This document shows positions 1 through 11,516 of a DNA stretch of 54,131 nt, piece after piece; the first letter of the stretch is position 1; each line of letters starts with the position of its first letter. This DNA comes from an uncultured Pelagibacteraceae bacterium. Lineage in GTDB: Bacteria; Pseudomonadota; Alphaproteobacteria; Pelagibacterales; Pelagibacteraceae. Location of the stretch: the NCBI GenBank assembly GCA_902632275.1, contig CACPBW010000004.1:1-54131 (forward strand), written 5' to 3'. The position numbers and the translations under genes are program-made. The notes under the pieces were generated by a model. That model ran no database searches. It was not told where the DNA came from and saw only the letters and a list, made by a program, of their open reading frames with translations.

Positions 1-1263
1 GAAGCAACAATAGCCAAGTGGCTAAAGAGTGTTGGTGATACTGTAGAAGTTGATGAACCTATAGTAGAATTAGAAACTGACAAGGTAAATTTAGAGGTAC
101 CATCTCCTGTTAGTGGAACAATTGGTGACATCAAACATAAAGATGGTGAAGTAGTAGAAGTTGGAGCCGTTTTGGGGTCAATTCAAGCTAATGGTAATGA
201 GACTGTTCAAGAAATTAAAAAGATAGAACCAGATGTTAAAATTGAGCAGGTAAAAGATCCACCAGAGAAAAAAGTTGAAAAGATTGTAGAGGAAGTCAAA
301 CCTTTAGAATTAGAGGAAGAAGTAGAGGATGAAACATCTTTAGAAGAAGAACCTTTGGTTCTTACAGAGGAAATACCTACAAATGGTTCTAGAAAAAATA
401 ATTTGTCAAATACACTTTCTCCGTCAGTAAGAAAAATTGTTGCTGAAAACAAGATAGATTTAAAATCAATACAAGGATCAGGAAAAGATGGCCAAGTTCT
501 AAAAGGCGATTTAATAAATTTAATGTCAAAATCTCCGAAACCCTCAGAAAGAAAAATTAAATTTGGACAAGAAGAAAGAATTAAAATGAGTAGATTGAGA
601 CAGACAATTGCAAAAAGACTAAAACAAGCACAAGAAAATGCTGCCCTTTTAACTACATTCAATGAAGTTGATATGTCTAATGTTATTAAAATGAGAAAAG
701 ATTATCAGGACGATTTTTTAAAAAAATACGGAGTTAAGCTTGGATTTATGTCTTTTTTTGTAAAAGCAAGCATTGAAGCTCTGAAATTATTTCCAGCTGT
801 TAACGCTGAAATAGACGGAGAAGAAATAGTCTATAAAAATTACTATAATATAAGTTTCGCTGTTGCTACAGATAAAGGATTAGTGGTTCCTGTTTTAAAA
901 AATGCAGATGAAATGTCCTTTGCTCAAATTGAGAATGAAATTAAAACAATCTCTGAAAAAGCTAGAGACGGTAAGCTAACTATAGAGGATCTTCAAGGTG
1001 GTACATTTACTATAAGCAATGGTGGTGTTTACGGCTCAATGCTTTCTACGCCAATTCTAAACTTACCCCAATCAGGAGTTCTAGGCATGCATAATATTGT
1101 TGATAGACCTGTTGTAGTTGATGGCGGAATTAAAGTAAGGCCTGTCATGTATTTAGCGCTATCATATGATCATAGAATAATCGATGGTAAAGACTCTGTA
1201 TCATTTTTAAAATTGATAAAAGAAAAATTGGAGAATCCAGAAAAATTATTTTTAGAAATTTAA
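1..1263 (+). CDS. sucB: 2-oxoglutarate dehydrogenase E2, dihydrolipoyl succinyltransferase (5' truncated)
   Basis: The reading frame is open from base 1, so the gene begins outside the window; an internal ATG near 172 is not the start. The first residues are a lipoyl domain with the lysine in ETDKV (window residue 28). An acidic Glu/Pro/Val-rich linker follows, then a peripheral-subunit-binding segment (SPSVRKIVAENKID) and the C-terminal acyltransferase domain ending with the catalytic motif SYDHRIIDGKD. The enzyme transfers succinyl from the lipoyl arm to CoA in the TCA cycle. It sits directly before lpd, which encodes the E3 partner, as in many alphaproteobacterial suc operons. Succinyltransferase is preferred over pyruvate E2 from the single lipoyl domain and the motif; moderately to highly sure. 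Confidence 0.93.
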   Translation, partial: EATIAKWLKSVGDTVEVDEPIVELETDKVNLEVPSPVSGTIGDIKHKDGEVVEVGAVLGSIQANGNETVQEIKKIEPDVKIEQVKDPPEKKVEKIVEEVKPLELEEEVEDETSLEEEPLVLTEEIPTNGSRKNNLSNTLSPSVRKIVAENKIDLKSIQGSGKDGQVLKGDLINLMSKSPKPSERKIKFGQEERIKMSRLRQTIAKRLKQAQENAALLTTFNEVDMSNVIKMRKDYQDDFLKKYGVKLGFMSFFVKASIEALKLFPAVNAEIDGEEIVYKNYYNISFAVATDKGLVVPVLKNADEMSFAQIENEIKTISEKARDGKLTIEDLQGGTFTISNGGVYGSMLSTPILNLPQSGVLGMHNIVDRPVVVDGGIKVRPVMYLALSYDHRIIDGKDSVSFLKLIKEKLENPEKLFLEI

Positions 1264-2663
1264 TGGCTGAAAAATTTCAAGCAGTAGTAATTGGAGGTGG
1301 CCCTGGTGGTTATGTGTGCGCAATAAGATTATCCCAATTAGGTTTTAAAACGGCGTGTGTAGAGGCACGAAATACACTTGGTGGTACTTGTCTTAATGTA
1401 GGATGTATACCCTCAAAAAGTTTACTGAACTTGTCAGAAAATTTCCAAAAAGCAAAAAAATTACAAAATCTAGGAATTGAAGTAGGTGAGGTTAAATTAA
1501 ATTTAGAAAAGATGATGAAAAATAAGGAAAAATCAGTCTCCATTCTTACAAAAGGAGTCGAATTTTTGTTCAAAAAAAATAAAGTCTCTCATTTCAATGG
1601 AACTGGTTCTATAGCATCTGCAAACGAAGTTTTAGTAACAACAAAAGATAATAAAAAAATTTCTTTAAATACAGACAATATAATTATTTCTACAGGTTCA
1701 ATACCGGTTGAGTTGCCAGGTATTAAGTTTGATGAAAAAATTATTCTATCTTCATCTGGTGCTCTTGATCTTAAAAGTGTACCAAAAAAAATGATTATAG
1801 TGGGAGGTGGATATATTGGTCTTGAAATGGGATCTGTATGGTCGAGACTGGGCTCGGAAGTACACGTAGTCGAAGCATTAAACTATATTACACCAGGAAT
1901 GGATAAAGAAATCTCCTCAGAGTTTTTAAAAATTCTGAAAAAGCAAGGTATTATTTTTCATCTTGAGACAAAAGTACAAAACATCAAAAATGAAAAAAAT
2001 TCTGCAAAAGTTTCAATACAAGATAAAACTGGCAAAAATAGCGAATTAATTGCAGATGTTGTTTTGATTTCTGTTGGTAGAAAAGCAAATACGAAAAATC
2101 TTAATTTAGAAAAAATTGGTGTGAGCTTAGATAATAAAAAAAGAATTAAAGTAAATAAAGAATTTAGAACTAGCACAAAAAATATTTTTGCAATAGGTGA
2201 TGTGATCTCAGGTCCAATGTTAGCACACAAGGCTGAAGAAGAAGGTATAGCGGTTGCAGAATTGATAGCGGGTCAATCTGGCCATGTAAATTATGACTTA
2301 ATTCCTGGGGTAATTTATACATCTCCTGAAGTTGCTGTTATTGGAAAAACTGAAGAGCAATTAAAAGAAGGTAATATAAAATACAAAGTCGGCAAATTTC
2401 CTTTTATGGCTAATTCAAGAGCTAAAACTGTTAATAATGCAGAAGGTTTTGTTAAAATATTAGCAGATGAAAAGACTGACAAGGTATTAGGTGTTCACAT
2501 GATTGGATCGCACGTTGGAGAAATGATTGCAGAAATGGCTGTTGCTATGGAATTTGGTGCAAGTTCAGAAGATATTGCTAGGACTTGCCATGCCCACCCT
2601 ACTTTTTCAGAGGCAATTAAAGAAGCAGCTTTATCTGTAGAAAAAAGAGCAATACACTCTTAA
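1263..2663 (+). CDS. lpd: Dihydrolipoyl dehydrogenase (E3)
   Basis: A 466-residue flavoprotein that reoxidises the dihydrolipoyl arm of 2-oxo acid dehydrogenases with NAD. The N-terminal FAD-binding GGGPGG is at residues 11-16 and the redox-active disulfide C43/C48 lies in GGTCLNVGCIPSK. A second nucleotide-binding glycine motif (GGGYIG) is near 180. The C-terminal interface motif HAHPTFSE carries the catalytic His (about 445) and Glu. The length is usual for the family. The start codon overlaps the sucB stop by one base (TAATG), so translation is probably coupled and the protein is likely made with its E2 partner. Confidence 0.97.
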   Translation: MAEKFQAVVIGGGPGGYVCAIRLSQLGFKTACVEARNTLGGTCLNVGCIPSKSLLNLSENFQKAKKLQNLGIEVGEVKLNLEKMMKNKEKSVSILTKGVEFLFKKNKVSHFNGTGSIASANEVLVTTKDNKKISLNTDNIIISTGSIPVELPGIKFDEKIILSSSGALDLKSVPKKMIIVGGGYIGLEMGSVWSRLGSEVHVVEALNYITPGMDKEISSEFLKILKKQGIIFHLETKVQNIKNEKNSAKVSIQDKTGKNSELIADVVLISVGRKANTKNLNLEKIGVSLDNKKRIKVNKEFRTSTKNIFAIGDVISGPMLAHKAEEEGIAVAELIAGQSGHVNYDLIPGVIYTSPEVAVIGKTEEQLKEGNIKYKVGKFPFMANSRAKTVNNAEGFVKILADEKTDKVLGVHMIGSHVGEMIAEMAVAMEFGASSEDIARTCHAHPTFSEAIKEAALSVEKRAIHS

Positions 2664-2684
2664 AAAAAAGCATAATATAAATCA

Positions 2685-4640
2685 ATGAAAGTTCCGATTC
2701 TTTTACCAAAAATATTCAATCATCCTTTCACCTACGAAACTAATTTAAAATTAAGACTAGGAGATTATGTAGAGGTACCATTTGGAAAAACAAAAACCGT
2801 TGGAGTTGTGTGGGATGAATTTGAAAAAAATACAGAAAAAAAATTTCAAACAAAAAAAGTTATCAAAAAGCTTAAGATACCAAATCTTAATAAAAAAATG
2901 GTCAATTTTATAAATTGGTTTGCAGAATATAATGTTATTCCAAAAGGTATGGCCTTAAAATTAAGTTTATTAAATAATAGTAATTTAGGGGAATTCCCAA
3001 AAAATGAACTACAAAATTACTCTATAAATTTAAAAAAAAAAATATTTAATTTAACTAAAACTCAGAAAGATAGTTTAAAAAAAATAGAAAAAAAAAGTAA
3101 CGAATTTAGGGTTCACGTTGTCCAAGGAGTTACTGGGTCAGGCAAAACTATTGTTTATTTCCATGCGATAAAAAAAATTCTCGACAAGTCTAGACAGTGT
3201 TTAATTTTACTTCCAGAAATAGGATTAATATCACAATTTGAAAAAAAATTTACGGAGTTTTTTGGTTTTTATCCTGCGATATGGCATTCTGGAATAAGCC
3301 AAAAGAATAGAAAAATTATTTGGAACGGAGTTGTAAATAATAAAATAAAAATAGTAATTGGAGCAAGATCCTCTTTATTTCTTCCTTTTAGTGATTTAGG
3401 ACTTATTATTGTTGATGAAGAGCATGATCAGTCATTCAAGCAAGATGAAGGAGTAATTTACAATGCGAGAGATATGGCCATATCAAGAGCTTTCTTTGAA
3501 AATTTTCCAATTAATTTAGTTACATCTATTCCCTCGTTAGAAACTTTTAATAACATAAAAAAAGGAAAATTTTCTGTTTCTAAAATATCAGAAAGATTTG
3601 AAAAGGCTTCTTTACCAAGTTATGAAATAGTCAATCTAAATAAAACAAAGTTAGAACCTAATTCCTGGTTATCTAAAGAGATAATTGAAAAAGTAAAATA
3701 CCATTTGTCAATTAATGATCAGGTATTATTTTTCGTAAATCGTAGAGGTTTTGCACCAAACGTTTTTTGTAAAAAATGCTTAAAAATATTTGCTTGCCCA
3801 AATTGCTCAATTAATCTGGTTTACCATAAAACAAAAGAAATTTTGTTATGTCATTATTGCGGATATAAATCACAAATTAATTTGGAGTGTAAAGATAATA
3901 CAAAATGTGATTTAGTTTTTTATGGTCCTGGAGTAGAGAGGATTGCTGACGAGGTTAAAAAAAGATTTCCTTCACAAAATCAATTAATTTTTTCCAGCGA
4001 CACAATGAATAAAAAAAATTCTAAGGATATATTAAAAAAAATAGTTGATAATAAAATTAAAATTTTGATAGGAACACAATTAATTTCTAAAGGTTTTCAT
4101 TTCCCACATTTAAATTGTATTGTCGTTGTAGATATTGATCTTAGCTCACAAGGACATGATTTAAGAGGTACCGAAAAAAATTTACAACTCTATCATCAAC
4201 TTTCAGGCAGAGCAGGCAGAGCAGGAAAACCTGCAATGGTATATTTTCAAACTTATAATTTAAATAAAAATATGATTTCGGATATTACAAATGAAAACCC
4301 AGAGATTTTTTTAGAAAAAGAGCTGGAGTTGAGAAAAATAAATGGATTACCACCTTTTCAAAGATTTATTTCATTGATAGTTACTGGTTCAAACGAAAAG
4401 AAAACTGAACAAGAAGCAAAGAGATTTAAAATTTATATTGAAAAAGTTTTAGATGGTAAAGTATTAGGACCAGTAAATTCCCCAATATTTCGTATCAGAA
4501 AAAAGTTTAGAGTAAGACTATTAATTAGATCAAAAAAATCTTTAAATATTCAAAAAAAATTGGCAACTTTGATCTCAAATTTCAAATTTTTAAATGGAAT
4601 AAAACTGACGGTTGATGTCGACCCAATAAACTTCAATTAA
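2685..4640 (+). CDS. priA: Primosomal protein N' (PriA helicase)
   Basis: A 651-residue superfamily 2 helicase that restarts stalled replication forks. It has the N-terminal DNA-binding domain (residues 1-100), Walker A GVTGSGKT at 148-155, the DEEH box at 244-247 and IPSLET where most family members have TPSLE(S). A cysteine-rich zinc module inserted around residues 360-410 (CKKC, CPNC, CHYC and C-x5-C) and the RAGRAGK motif late in the helicase core follow. It is shorter than the E. coli protein, mainly through compact linkers. It starts 21 bases after lpd, so it may be read with sucB-lpd. The last zinc pair is spaced differently from the usual C-x2-C. Confidence 0.95.
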   Translation: MKVPILLPKIFNHPFTYETNLKLRLGDYVEVPFGKTKTVGVVWDEFEKNTEKKFQTKKVIKKLKIPNLNKKMVNFINWFAEYNVIPKGMALKLSLLNNSNLGEFPKNELQNYSINLKKKIFNLTKTQKDSLKKIEKKSNEFRVHVVQGVTGSGKTIVYFHAIKKILDKSRQCLILLPEIGLISQFEKKFTEFFGFYPAIWHSGISQKNRKIIWNGVVNNKIKIVIGARSSLFLPFSDLGLIIVDEEHDQSFKQDEGVIYNARDMAISRAFFENFPINLVTSIPSLETFNNIKKGKFSVSKISERFEKASLPSYEIVNLNKTKLEPNSWLSKEIIEKVKYHLSINDQVLFFVNRRGFAPNVFCKKCLKIFACPNCSINLVYHKTKEILLCHYCGYKSQINLECKDNTKCDLVFYGPGVERIADEVKKRFPSQNQLIFSSDTMNKKNSKDILKKIVDNKIKILIGTQLISKGFHFPHLNCIVVVDIDLSSQGHDLRGTEKNLQLYHQLSGRAGRAGKPAMVYFQTYNLNKNMISDITNENPEIFLEKELELRKINGLPPFQRFISLIVTGSNEKKTEQEAKRFKIYIEKVLDGKVLGPVNSPIFRIRKKFRVRLLIRSKKSLNIQKKLATLISNFKFLNGIKLTVDVDPINFN

Positions 4641-4661
4641 TAAGCAAAAAATTAACCTATT

Positions 4662-4690
4662 TTGACAATGAGGTACTTGAAGACAATAGT
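4662..4690 (+). promoter_or_regulatory. Predicted sigma-70 promoter of atpHAGDC
   Basis: A perfect -35 TTGACA (4662-4667) is followed after 17 bases by AATAGT (4685-4690), a 4/6 match to the -10. It lies in the 107-base gap between priA and atpH and predicts a leader of about 50 bases. Nothing else is recognised in this gap. Confidence 0.6.
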
Positions 4691-4735
4691 CTCATATGTT
4701 ACTTAATTTTCGAATTTTTAAGTTCATCAATTCAT

Positions 4736-4741
4736 AAAGGA
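4736..4741 (+). promoter_or_regulatory. Ribosome binding site deciding the TTG start of atpH
   Basis: AAAGGA lies six bases before TTG at 4748. This spacing supports initiation at the non-ATG codon and marks the first gene of the ATP synthase operon. Confidence 0.6.
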
Positions 4742-4747
4742 TCTAAT

Positions 4748-5305
4748 TTGAGTAAAAAAAATAGTCTCTCTGAAGTAACTTTTAGCAGATATTCTCTGGC
4801 TCTTTATGAGTTAGCTCATGAATCAGGCTCTGTAAATGAGGTAGAGCAACAGGCATTAACAATAGTTGATCTGATATCTAAAAGCGAAGATTTAAAGTTT
4901 TGCATCAAAAGTCCCACAATAAGCAAGAAAGAGTTGGAAAATTTGATCAATTCTGTTTCAGAAAAAACTAATATGAATGAGTTGTTAAAAAAATTTCTTT
5001 TTTTTCTTATTCATAAAAGAAGATTCTTCTATGTTGATAAAATTTTAAGAGAATTTATTGAAACTTGTTCAAAGAAAAGAGGAGAAATAAAAGCAGAATT
5101 AATTTCAGCAAAAGATTTAAGTGAAAGTGATGTAGAAAATATTAAAAATGATCTCTCAAATTCCTTTAATTCAAAAATAAAACTTACTTATAAAAACGAC
5201 AAGAGTTTAGTTGGAGGATTAATTTTGCAAGTTGGCAGTACTATGATTGATACATCAATAAAAAATAAATTACAAAAAATAGAAAAACAAATGGTTGAGG
5301 CATAA
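4748..5305 (+). CDS. atpH: ATP synthase F1 subunit delta
   Basis: A 185-residue subunit that forms part of the peripheral stalk, joining the F1 head to the membrane subunits. The N-terminal SRYSLALYELA segment matches the usual ARRYAxALFELA start of delta subunits, and the C-terminal LVGGLILQVGSTMIDTSIKNKL is the family signature. Translation starts at TTG, supported by the AAAGGA site six bases upstream. It is the first gene of atpHAGDC and is followed immediately by atpA with no gap. The Fo genes are not in the window, as is normal for alphaproteobacteria where Fo and F1 operons are separate. Confidence 0.95.
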   Translation: MSKKNSLSEVTFSRYSLALYELAHESGSVNEVEQQALTIVDLISKSEDLKFCIKSPTISKKELENLINSVSEKTNMNELLKKFLFFLIHKRRFFYVDKILREFIETCSKKRGEIKAELISAKDLSESDVENIKNDLSNSFNSKIKLTYKNDKSLVGGLILQVGSTMIDTSIKNKLQKIEKQMVEA

Positions 5306-6838
5306 ATGGAAATAAATCCTTCAGAAGTTACAAAAATATTAAAAGAGCAAATTAAAAAATTTGGAGATAAAGCTGAAATAACAGAAGTTGGACAGGTTTT
5401 GTCAGTTGGAGATGGTATCGCTAGAGTTTATGGTTTAGATAATGTTCAAGCAGGTGAAATGGTAGAGTTTGCAGATGGATCTAAAGGTATGGCTTTAAAT
5501 TTAGAAAGTGAAAACGTTGGTGTTGTTATATTTGGAGATGATAAGGCAATTAAGGAAGGTGACACAGTAAAAAGAACAGGAGAAATCGTTGACACTCCTG
5601 TTGGAAAAGAGTTGCTTGGTAGAGTAGTAGATGGTTTAGGAAATCCGATTGATGGAAAAGGTGCTTTAGATAAAAATGTAAAAAAAAGCAGAGTTGAAGT
5701 AAAAGCTCCAGGAATTATACCAAGAAAATCTGTAAGTGAACCAATGCAGTCAGGTTTAAAAGCAATTGATAGTTTAGTTCCAATTGGAAGAGGACAAAGA
5801 GAATTAATCATAGGTGATAGACAAACAGGAAAAACAGCAGTTGCTGTAGATACAATAATAAATCAAAAAAAAATAAACGAAAGTGGAGATGAGAAACAGA
5901 AATTGTATTGTATATATGTTGCAATTGGACAAAAAAGATCAACGGTAAGACAAATTCAGAAAACTTTAGAAGAAGCTGGCGCTATGGAATACACAACTAT
6001 AGTTGCAGCTACAGCATCAGACGCTGCACCTTTGCAATTTCTAGCGCCATATACAGGATGTGCTATGGGAGAGTTTTTTAGAGACAATGGCATGCACGCT
6101 TTGATAATTTACGATGATCTTTCCAAACAAGCAGTTGCCTATAGACAAATGTCATTATTATTAAGAAGACCTCCTGGAAGAGAAGCTTACCCTGGAGATG
6201 TATTTTATCTTCACAGCAGATTACTTGAAAGAGCTGCAAAACTTGGAGATGAACATGGGGGAGGATCTTTAACAGCATTACCAATAATTGAAACACAAGC
6301 CGGGGACGTTTCTGCTTATATTCCAACAAATGTAATATCTATTACTGACGGACAAATATTCTTAGAAACAAATCTATTTAACCAAGGTATAAGACCAGCT
6401 ATTAACGTAGGTTTGTCGGTTTCGCGAGTAGGATCAGCTGCTCAAACAAAAGCAATGAAAAAAGTTTCTGGATCAATGAAGTTGGAATTAGCACAATACA
6501 GAGAAATGGCTGCATTTGCACAATTTGGTTCTGATTTAGATGCATCAACACAAAAATTGTTAAACAGAGGATCGAAATTAACAGAACTTTTAAAACAAAA
6601 ACAATTCTCACCAATGACAGTTGCTGAACAAGTAGTTTCTGTATTCTGCGGTGTTAGAGGATATCTTGATGATATTGACCAAAAAGATATATCTGATTTT
6701 GAAAATAAAATTCTGCAAAAATGTAAATCTGATAAACCAGAAATTTTAGATTCAATTTCAAGTTCAGGAAAATTAGAGGAAAATGCAGAAAAAATGCTAA
6801 TTGATCTAATTAACGAATTTAAAAAAGGATTGAAGTAA
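5306..6838 (+). CDS. atpA: ATP synthase F1 subunit alpha
   Basis: The 510-residue non-catalytic nucleotide-binding subunit of the F1 head. It has the beta-barrel N-terminal domain ([19 protein letters not shown]), Walker A GDRQTGKT at 170-177, the Walker B region [12 protein letters not shown] and the signature [22 protein letters not shown] including the arginine near the catalytic interface. Length and domain order are typical. It abuts atpH and is followed two bases later by atpG, so the operon is tightly packed. Confidence 0.98.
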   Translation: MEINPSEVTKILKEQIKKFGDKAEITEVGQVLSVGDGIARVYGLDNVQAGEMVEFADGSKGMALNLESENVGVVIFGDDKAIKEGDTVKRTGEIVDTPVGKELLGRVVDGLGNPIDGKGALDKNVKKSRVEVKAPGIIPRKSVSEPMQSGLKAIDSLVPIGRGQRELIIGDRQTGKTAVAVDTIINQKKINESGDEKQKLYCIYVAIGQKRSTVRQIQKTLEEAGAMEYTTIVAATASDAAPLQFLAPYTGCAMGEFFRDNGMHALIIYDDLSKQAVAYRQMSLLLRRPPGREAYPGDVFYLHSRLLERAAKLGDEHGGGSLTALPIIETQAGDVSAYIPTNVISITDGQIFLETNLFNQGIRPAINVGLSVSRVGSAAQTKAMKKVSGSMKLELAQYREMAAFAQFGSDLDASTQKLLNRGSKLTELLKQKQFSPMTVAEQVVSVFCGVRGYLDDIDQKDISDFENKILQKCKSDKPEILDSISSSGKLEENAEKMLIDLINEFKKGLK

Positions 6839-6840
6839 GA

Positions 6841-9133
<2,293 letters not shown>

Positions 9134-9134
<1 letters not shown>

Positions 9135-9532
9135 TGAGTGAAGAATTTAAATTAGAAATAGTTAATCCTGAAAAATCATTTCTTAGCAAAGAAGATGTTA
9201 CAGAGGTTTTAGTACCTGCTTATGAAGGAGATATGGGTATATTAAAAGATCATATTTCTATTATTTCGTTTCTAAAGCCAGGGATACTTAAAGTTTTTTC
9301 AAAGAATGGAGAAGATAAATATTATGTTGAAGATGGTATAATAGAATTTAAAGATAATACATTATCAATTTTGACAAGTTCGATATTTAGTCTAGATAAA
9401 ATTGATAGAAGCTATGTATCACAGTCATTAAGTGATACAGAAAAACTTTTAAGCAAAGAAGATTTAGACGATCAAAGTAGATTTTTAATATCTCAAAAAA
9501 TCGATGTACTAAAATCTATAAGCTCTAATTAG
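9134..9532 (+). CDS. atpC: ATP synthase F1 subunit epsilon
   Basis: A 132-residue subunit of the central stalk. The N-terminal beta-sandwich domain shows the usual LEIVNPEKSFLSKEDVTEVLVPAYEGDMGIL pattern, including the conserved EGDMGIL turn, and continues with a VEDGIIEFKDNTLSIL strand pair. The C-terminal helical part is short. It ends the F1 operon and its last eight bases overlap the end of rppH on the other strand, leaving no room for a separate terminator. Confidence 0.94.
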
Positions 9533-10004
9533 TAACTACTTTTTTTATCTCACTAGCAACTTTTTTGTAAACATCTCTTTTAAAGTCAACTACAACATCA
9601 ATTAATTGATCAATTTCTACCCATTTCCACTCTAGGAATTCAGGTTTTGGAGTGTTCACATCAATCTCATCGTCAGAACCGTTAAATTTCATAATAAACC
9701 ATTTTTGTTTTTGACCTTTAAATTTTCCTCTCCATATAATTCCCAAAAGATGATTTGGAAGTAAGTAGGTAATAAAATCATCGATTTCTTTAATTAGCGT
9801 AACATTTTTTATACTTGTTTCCTCTTGAAGTTCTCTTATTGCTGCCTCAAAATAATTTTCACTTTCATCTTTGCCTCCCTGAGGCATTTGCCAAAAATTT
9901 TTTGGATTATCAATTCTTTTTGCAACAAAAACTTTATTTTTTGAATTCAAAACTACTATCCCCACACCGTCTCTTAGTGGTAGTTTTTGAAAATCAGTCT
10001 TCAT
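9525..10004 (-). CDS. rppH: RNA pyrophosphohydrolase (Nudix family)
   Basis: A 159-residue Nudix hydrolase that removes pyrophosphate from mRNA 5' ends and so starts decay. The Nudix box runs from G43 through E49, R57-E58 and E61-E62; the usual Gly two residues after the second Glu is Ser64. WQMPQGGKDE and the tryptophan-rich EWKWVEIDQL segment are typical of RppH rather than other Nudix enzymes. It is the last gene of the rplU operon, one base after ctpA, and converges with atpC with an eight-base overlap. Confidence 0.92.
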   Translation of the reverse strand: MKTDFQKLPLRDGVGIVVLNSKNKVFVAKRIDNPKNFWQMPQGGKDESENYFEAAIRELQEETSIKNVTLIKEIDDFITYLLPNHLLGIIWRGKFKGQKQKWFIMKFNGSDDEIDVNTPKPEFLEWKWVEIDQLIDVVVDFKRDVYKKVASEIKKVVTN

Positions 10005-10005
10005 T

Positions 10006-11151
10006 TTAGCCGTTTAAAAGTTTTACAGCAAAGTCTAATTGATTATCACTTTCTGTATCAATTCTAAACTCGTCAGAACCTTCAGAGACTTCAATATCTG
10101 GGTCAACTCCAACTTCAGAAATTGAGACTCCAGATGGAAGATAATATTTTGAAATAGTTAATCTTATAGCTCCTTTATTTTTTAATGGAATAATTGATTG
10201 TACTGAGCCTTTACCATAAGTAGTCTCTCCAATAAGTATAGCTCTTTTATGATCTTTTAAAGCCCCTGCTAATATCTCAGATGCGGAAGCTGAACCATTA
10301 TTAATTAATACTACTAAAGTTTTTCCATTTAGTATGTCACCTTCATTTGCAAACCATTTTCTATTTTCATTTTCTTTTCTTGATTTAGTAGAAACAATTT
10401 CTCCATTTGAAAGAAAGAAATCAGAAATTTTTATCGCTTGAGAAAGTAATCCTCCAGGATTATTTCTTAAATCTAATATATATCCTTTAATATTTTTATC
10501 TTTATCGAACTCTTTTATTTTTTTTCTTACTTGCGAACTACTATTTTCATTAAAAGCCGTTAATCTAATATATCCAATATTTTTATCTATCTTTTTTGAT
10601 TTAACAGACTGAATTTTGATTATTTTTCTTGTGATATTAAAAACTAAAGCTTTCCTTTCTCCTATTCTTCTAACTGTAATTTCTATATCTGAACCAACAG
10701 GTCCTCTCATTAAATCAACCGCTTCACTTAAAGTTTTACCTTGAACCTGATGTTCATTTATTTTTACAATATAATCTCCTGCTTTTACCCCAGCTTCGTA
10801 TGCTGGTGACTCGTCCAAAGGTGAAATGACCTTTACAACACCAGCTTCCATACTGACCTCAATACCTAAACCACCAAATTCACCACTTGTTTCAGTTCTC
10901 ATGCTATCGAAACTCTCTGGAGACATATATGCTGAATAGGGGTCTAAAGATTGAAGCACACCATTAATCGCTGCATCCATAACTTCATTCTGATTAATTT
11001 CATCTACATATTCTTTATTAATTTTATCAAGAACATCACTAAAAATATCAATTTTTTCGTAGATAGTGGTTTCATCATTTGCAGTATGTGAAGGTTTTGA
11101 AAAGAGAAATAATATTAAAAATAATAATCCAATTAATTTAAATAACTTCAT
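10006..11151 (-). CDS. ctpA: Carboxy-terminal processing protease (S41 family)
   Basis: A 381-residue periplasmic or membrane-anchored serine protease. The N-terminus (MKLFKLIGLLFLILFLFS) is a signal peptide or anchor. A PDZ domain (GLGIEVSMEAGVVKVISPLDESPAYEAGVKAGDYIVKI) follows, then the S41 catalytic domain with Ser in NNGSASASE and Lys in ETTYGKGSVQ. The start at 11151 is chosen because it makes an ATGA overlap with the rsfS stop and begins directly with the signal peptide; a longer reading from 11187 would add 12 unlikely residues. In alphaproteobacteria ctpA often lies between rsfS and rppH, as here. Confidence 0.93.
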   Translation of the reverse strand: MKLFKLIGLLFLILFLFSKPSHTANDETTIYEKIDIFSDVLDKINKEYVDEINQNEVMDAAINGVLQSLDPYSAYMSPESFDSMRTETSGEFGGLGIEVSMEAGVVKVISPLDESPAYEAGVKAGDYIVKINEHQVQGKTLSEAVDLMRGPVGSDIEITVRRIGERKALVFNITRKIIKIQSVKSKKIDKNIGYIRLTAFNENSSSQVRKKIKEFDKDKNIKGYILDLRNNPGGLLSQAIKISDFFLSNGEIVSTKSRKENENRKWFANEGDILNGKTLVVLINNGSASASEILAGALKDHKRAILIGETTYGKGSVQSIIPLKNKGAIRLTISKYYLPSGVSISEVGVDPDIEVSEGSDEFRIDTESDNQLDFAVKLLNG

Positions 11152-11498
11152 ATAATTAATTTCTCTTTTGGAATAAGTTCCGACCACATTTTCTCTAATT
11201 CGTAAAATTTTCTTTTTTCAGGATTAAAAATATGAATTATTATATCAATACCATCAATAAGTTTCCAGTCGCTGCTTTCAGTTCCTTCAACTTTACAATT
11301 TTTAATACCGCTTAATTTAATTTTATCAACTACTTGTTCGGATAAGGCTTGAATATGTCTCGATGAAGTACCACTAGCAATGATCATATAATCTGCGATT
11401 GAACTTTTATTCTTTAGGTCAATGCTTACAATGTCTAAAGCTTTGTTGGTATCTAGTGTTTTTAGGATTAATGCTTTTAGGTTTGAAATTTTATCCAT
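11148..11498 (-). CDS. rsfS: Ribosomal silencing factor RsfS (Iojap family)
   Basis: A 116-residue protein of the RsfS/Iojap/DUF143 family, which binds ribosomal protein L14 and blocks subunit joining in starved cells. The signature IASGTSSRHIQALSEQVVDKIK and the following EGTESSDWKLIDGIDIIIHIFNPEKRKFYELEKMW pattern (DW..D..D..VH.F....R..Y.LE..W) are intact. It follows nadD, the usual bacterial neighbour, and overlaps ctpA by four bases. Confidence 0.95.
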   Translation of the reverse strand: MDKISNLKALILKTLDTNKALDIVSIDLKNKSSIADYMIIASGTSSRHIQALSEQVVDKIKLSGIKNCKVEGTESSDWKLIDGIDIIIHIFNPEKRKFYELEKMWSELIPKEKLII

Positions 11499-11516
11499 TA
11501 ATTACAATCTAGACTA

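Noticed and set aside
207..662. 151-codon minus-strand open frame opposite sucB
   Set aside because: It mirrors the Glu/Lys-rich linker of E2, giving a Ser/Phe-rich translation with no domain; it is an antisense shadow.
5446..5811. 121-codon minus-strand open frame opposite atpA
   Set aside because: It is a shadow of a highly conserved gene and has no recognisable domain or initiation site.
11152..11187. Longer ctpA start
   Set aside because: The 12 extra residues are polar and sit before the signal peptide; the later ATG overlaps the rsfS stop by four bases.
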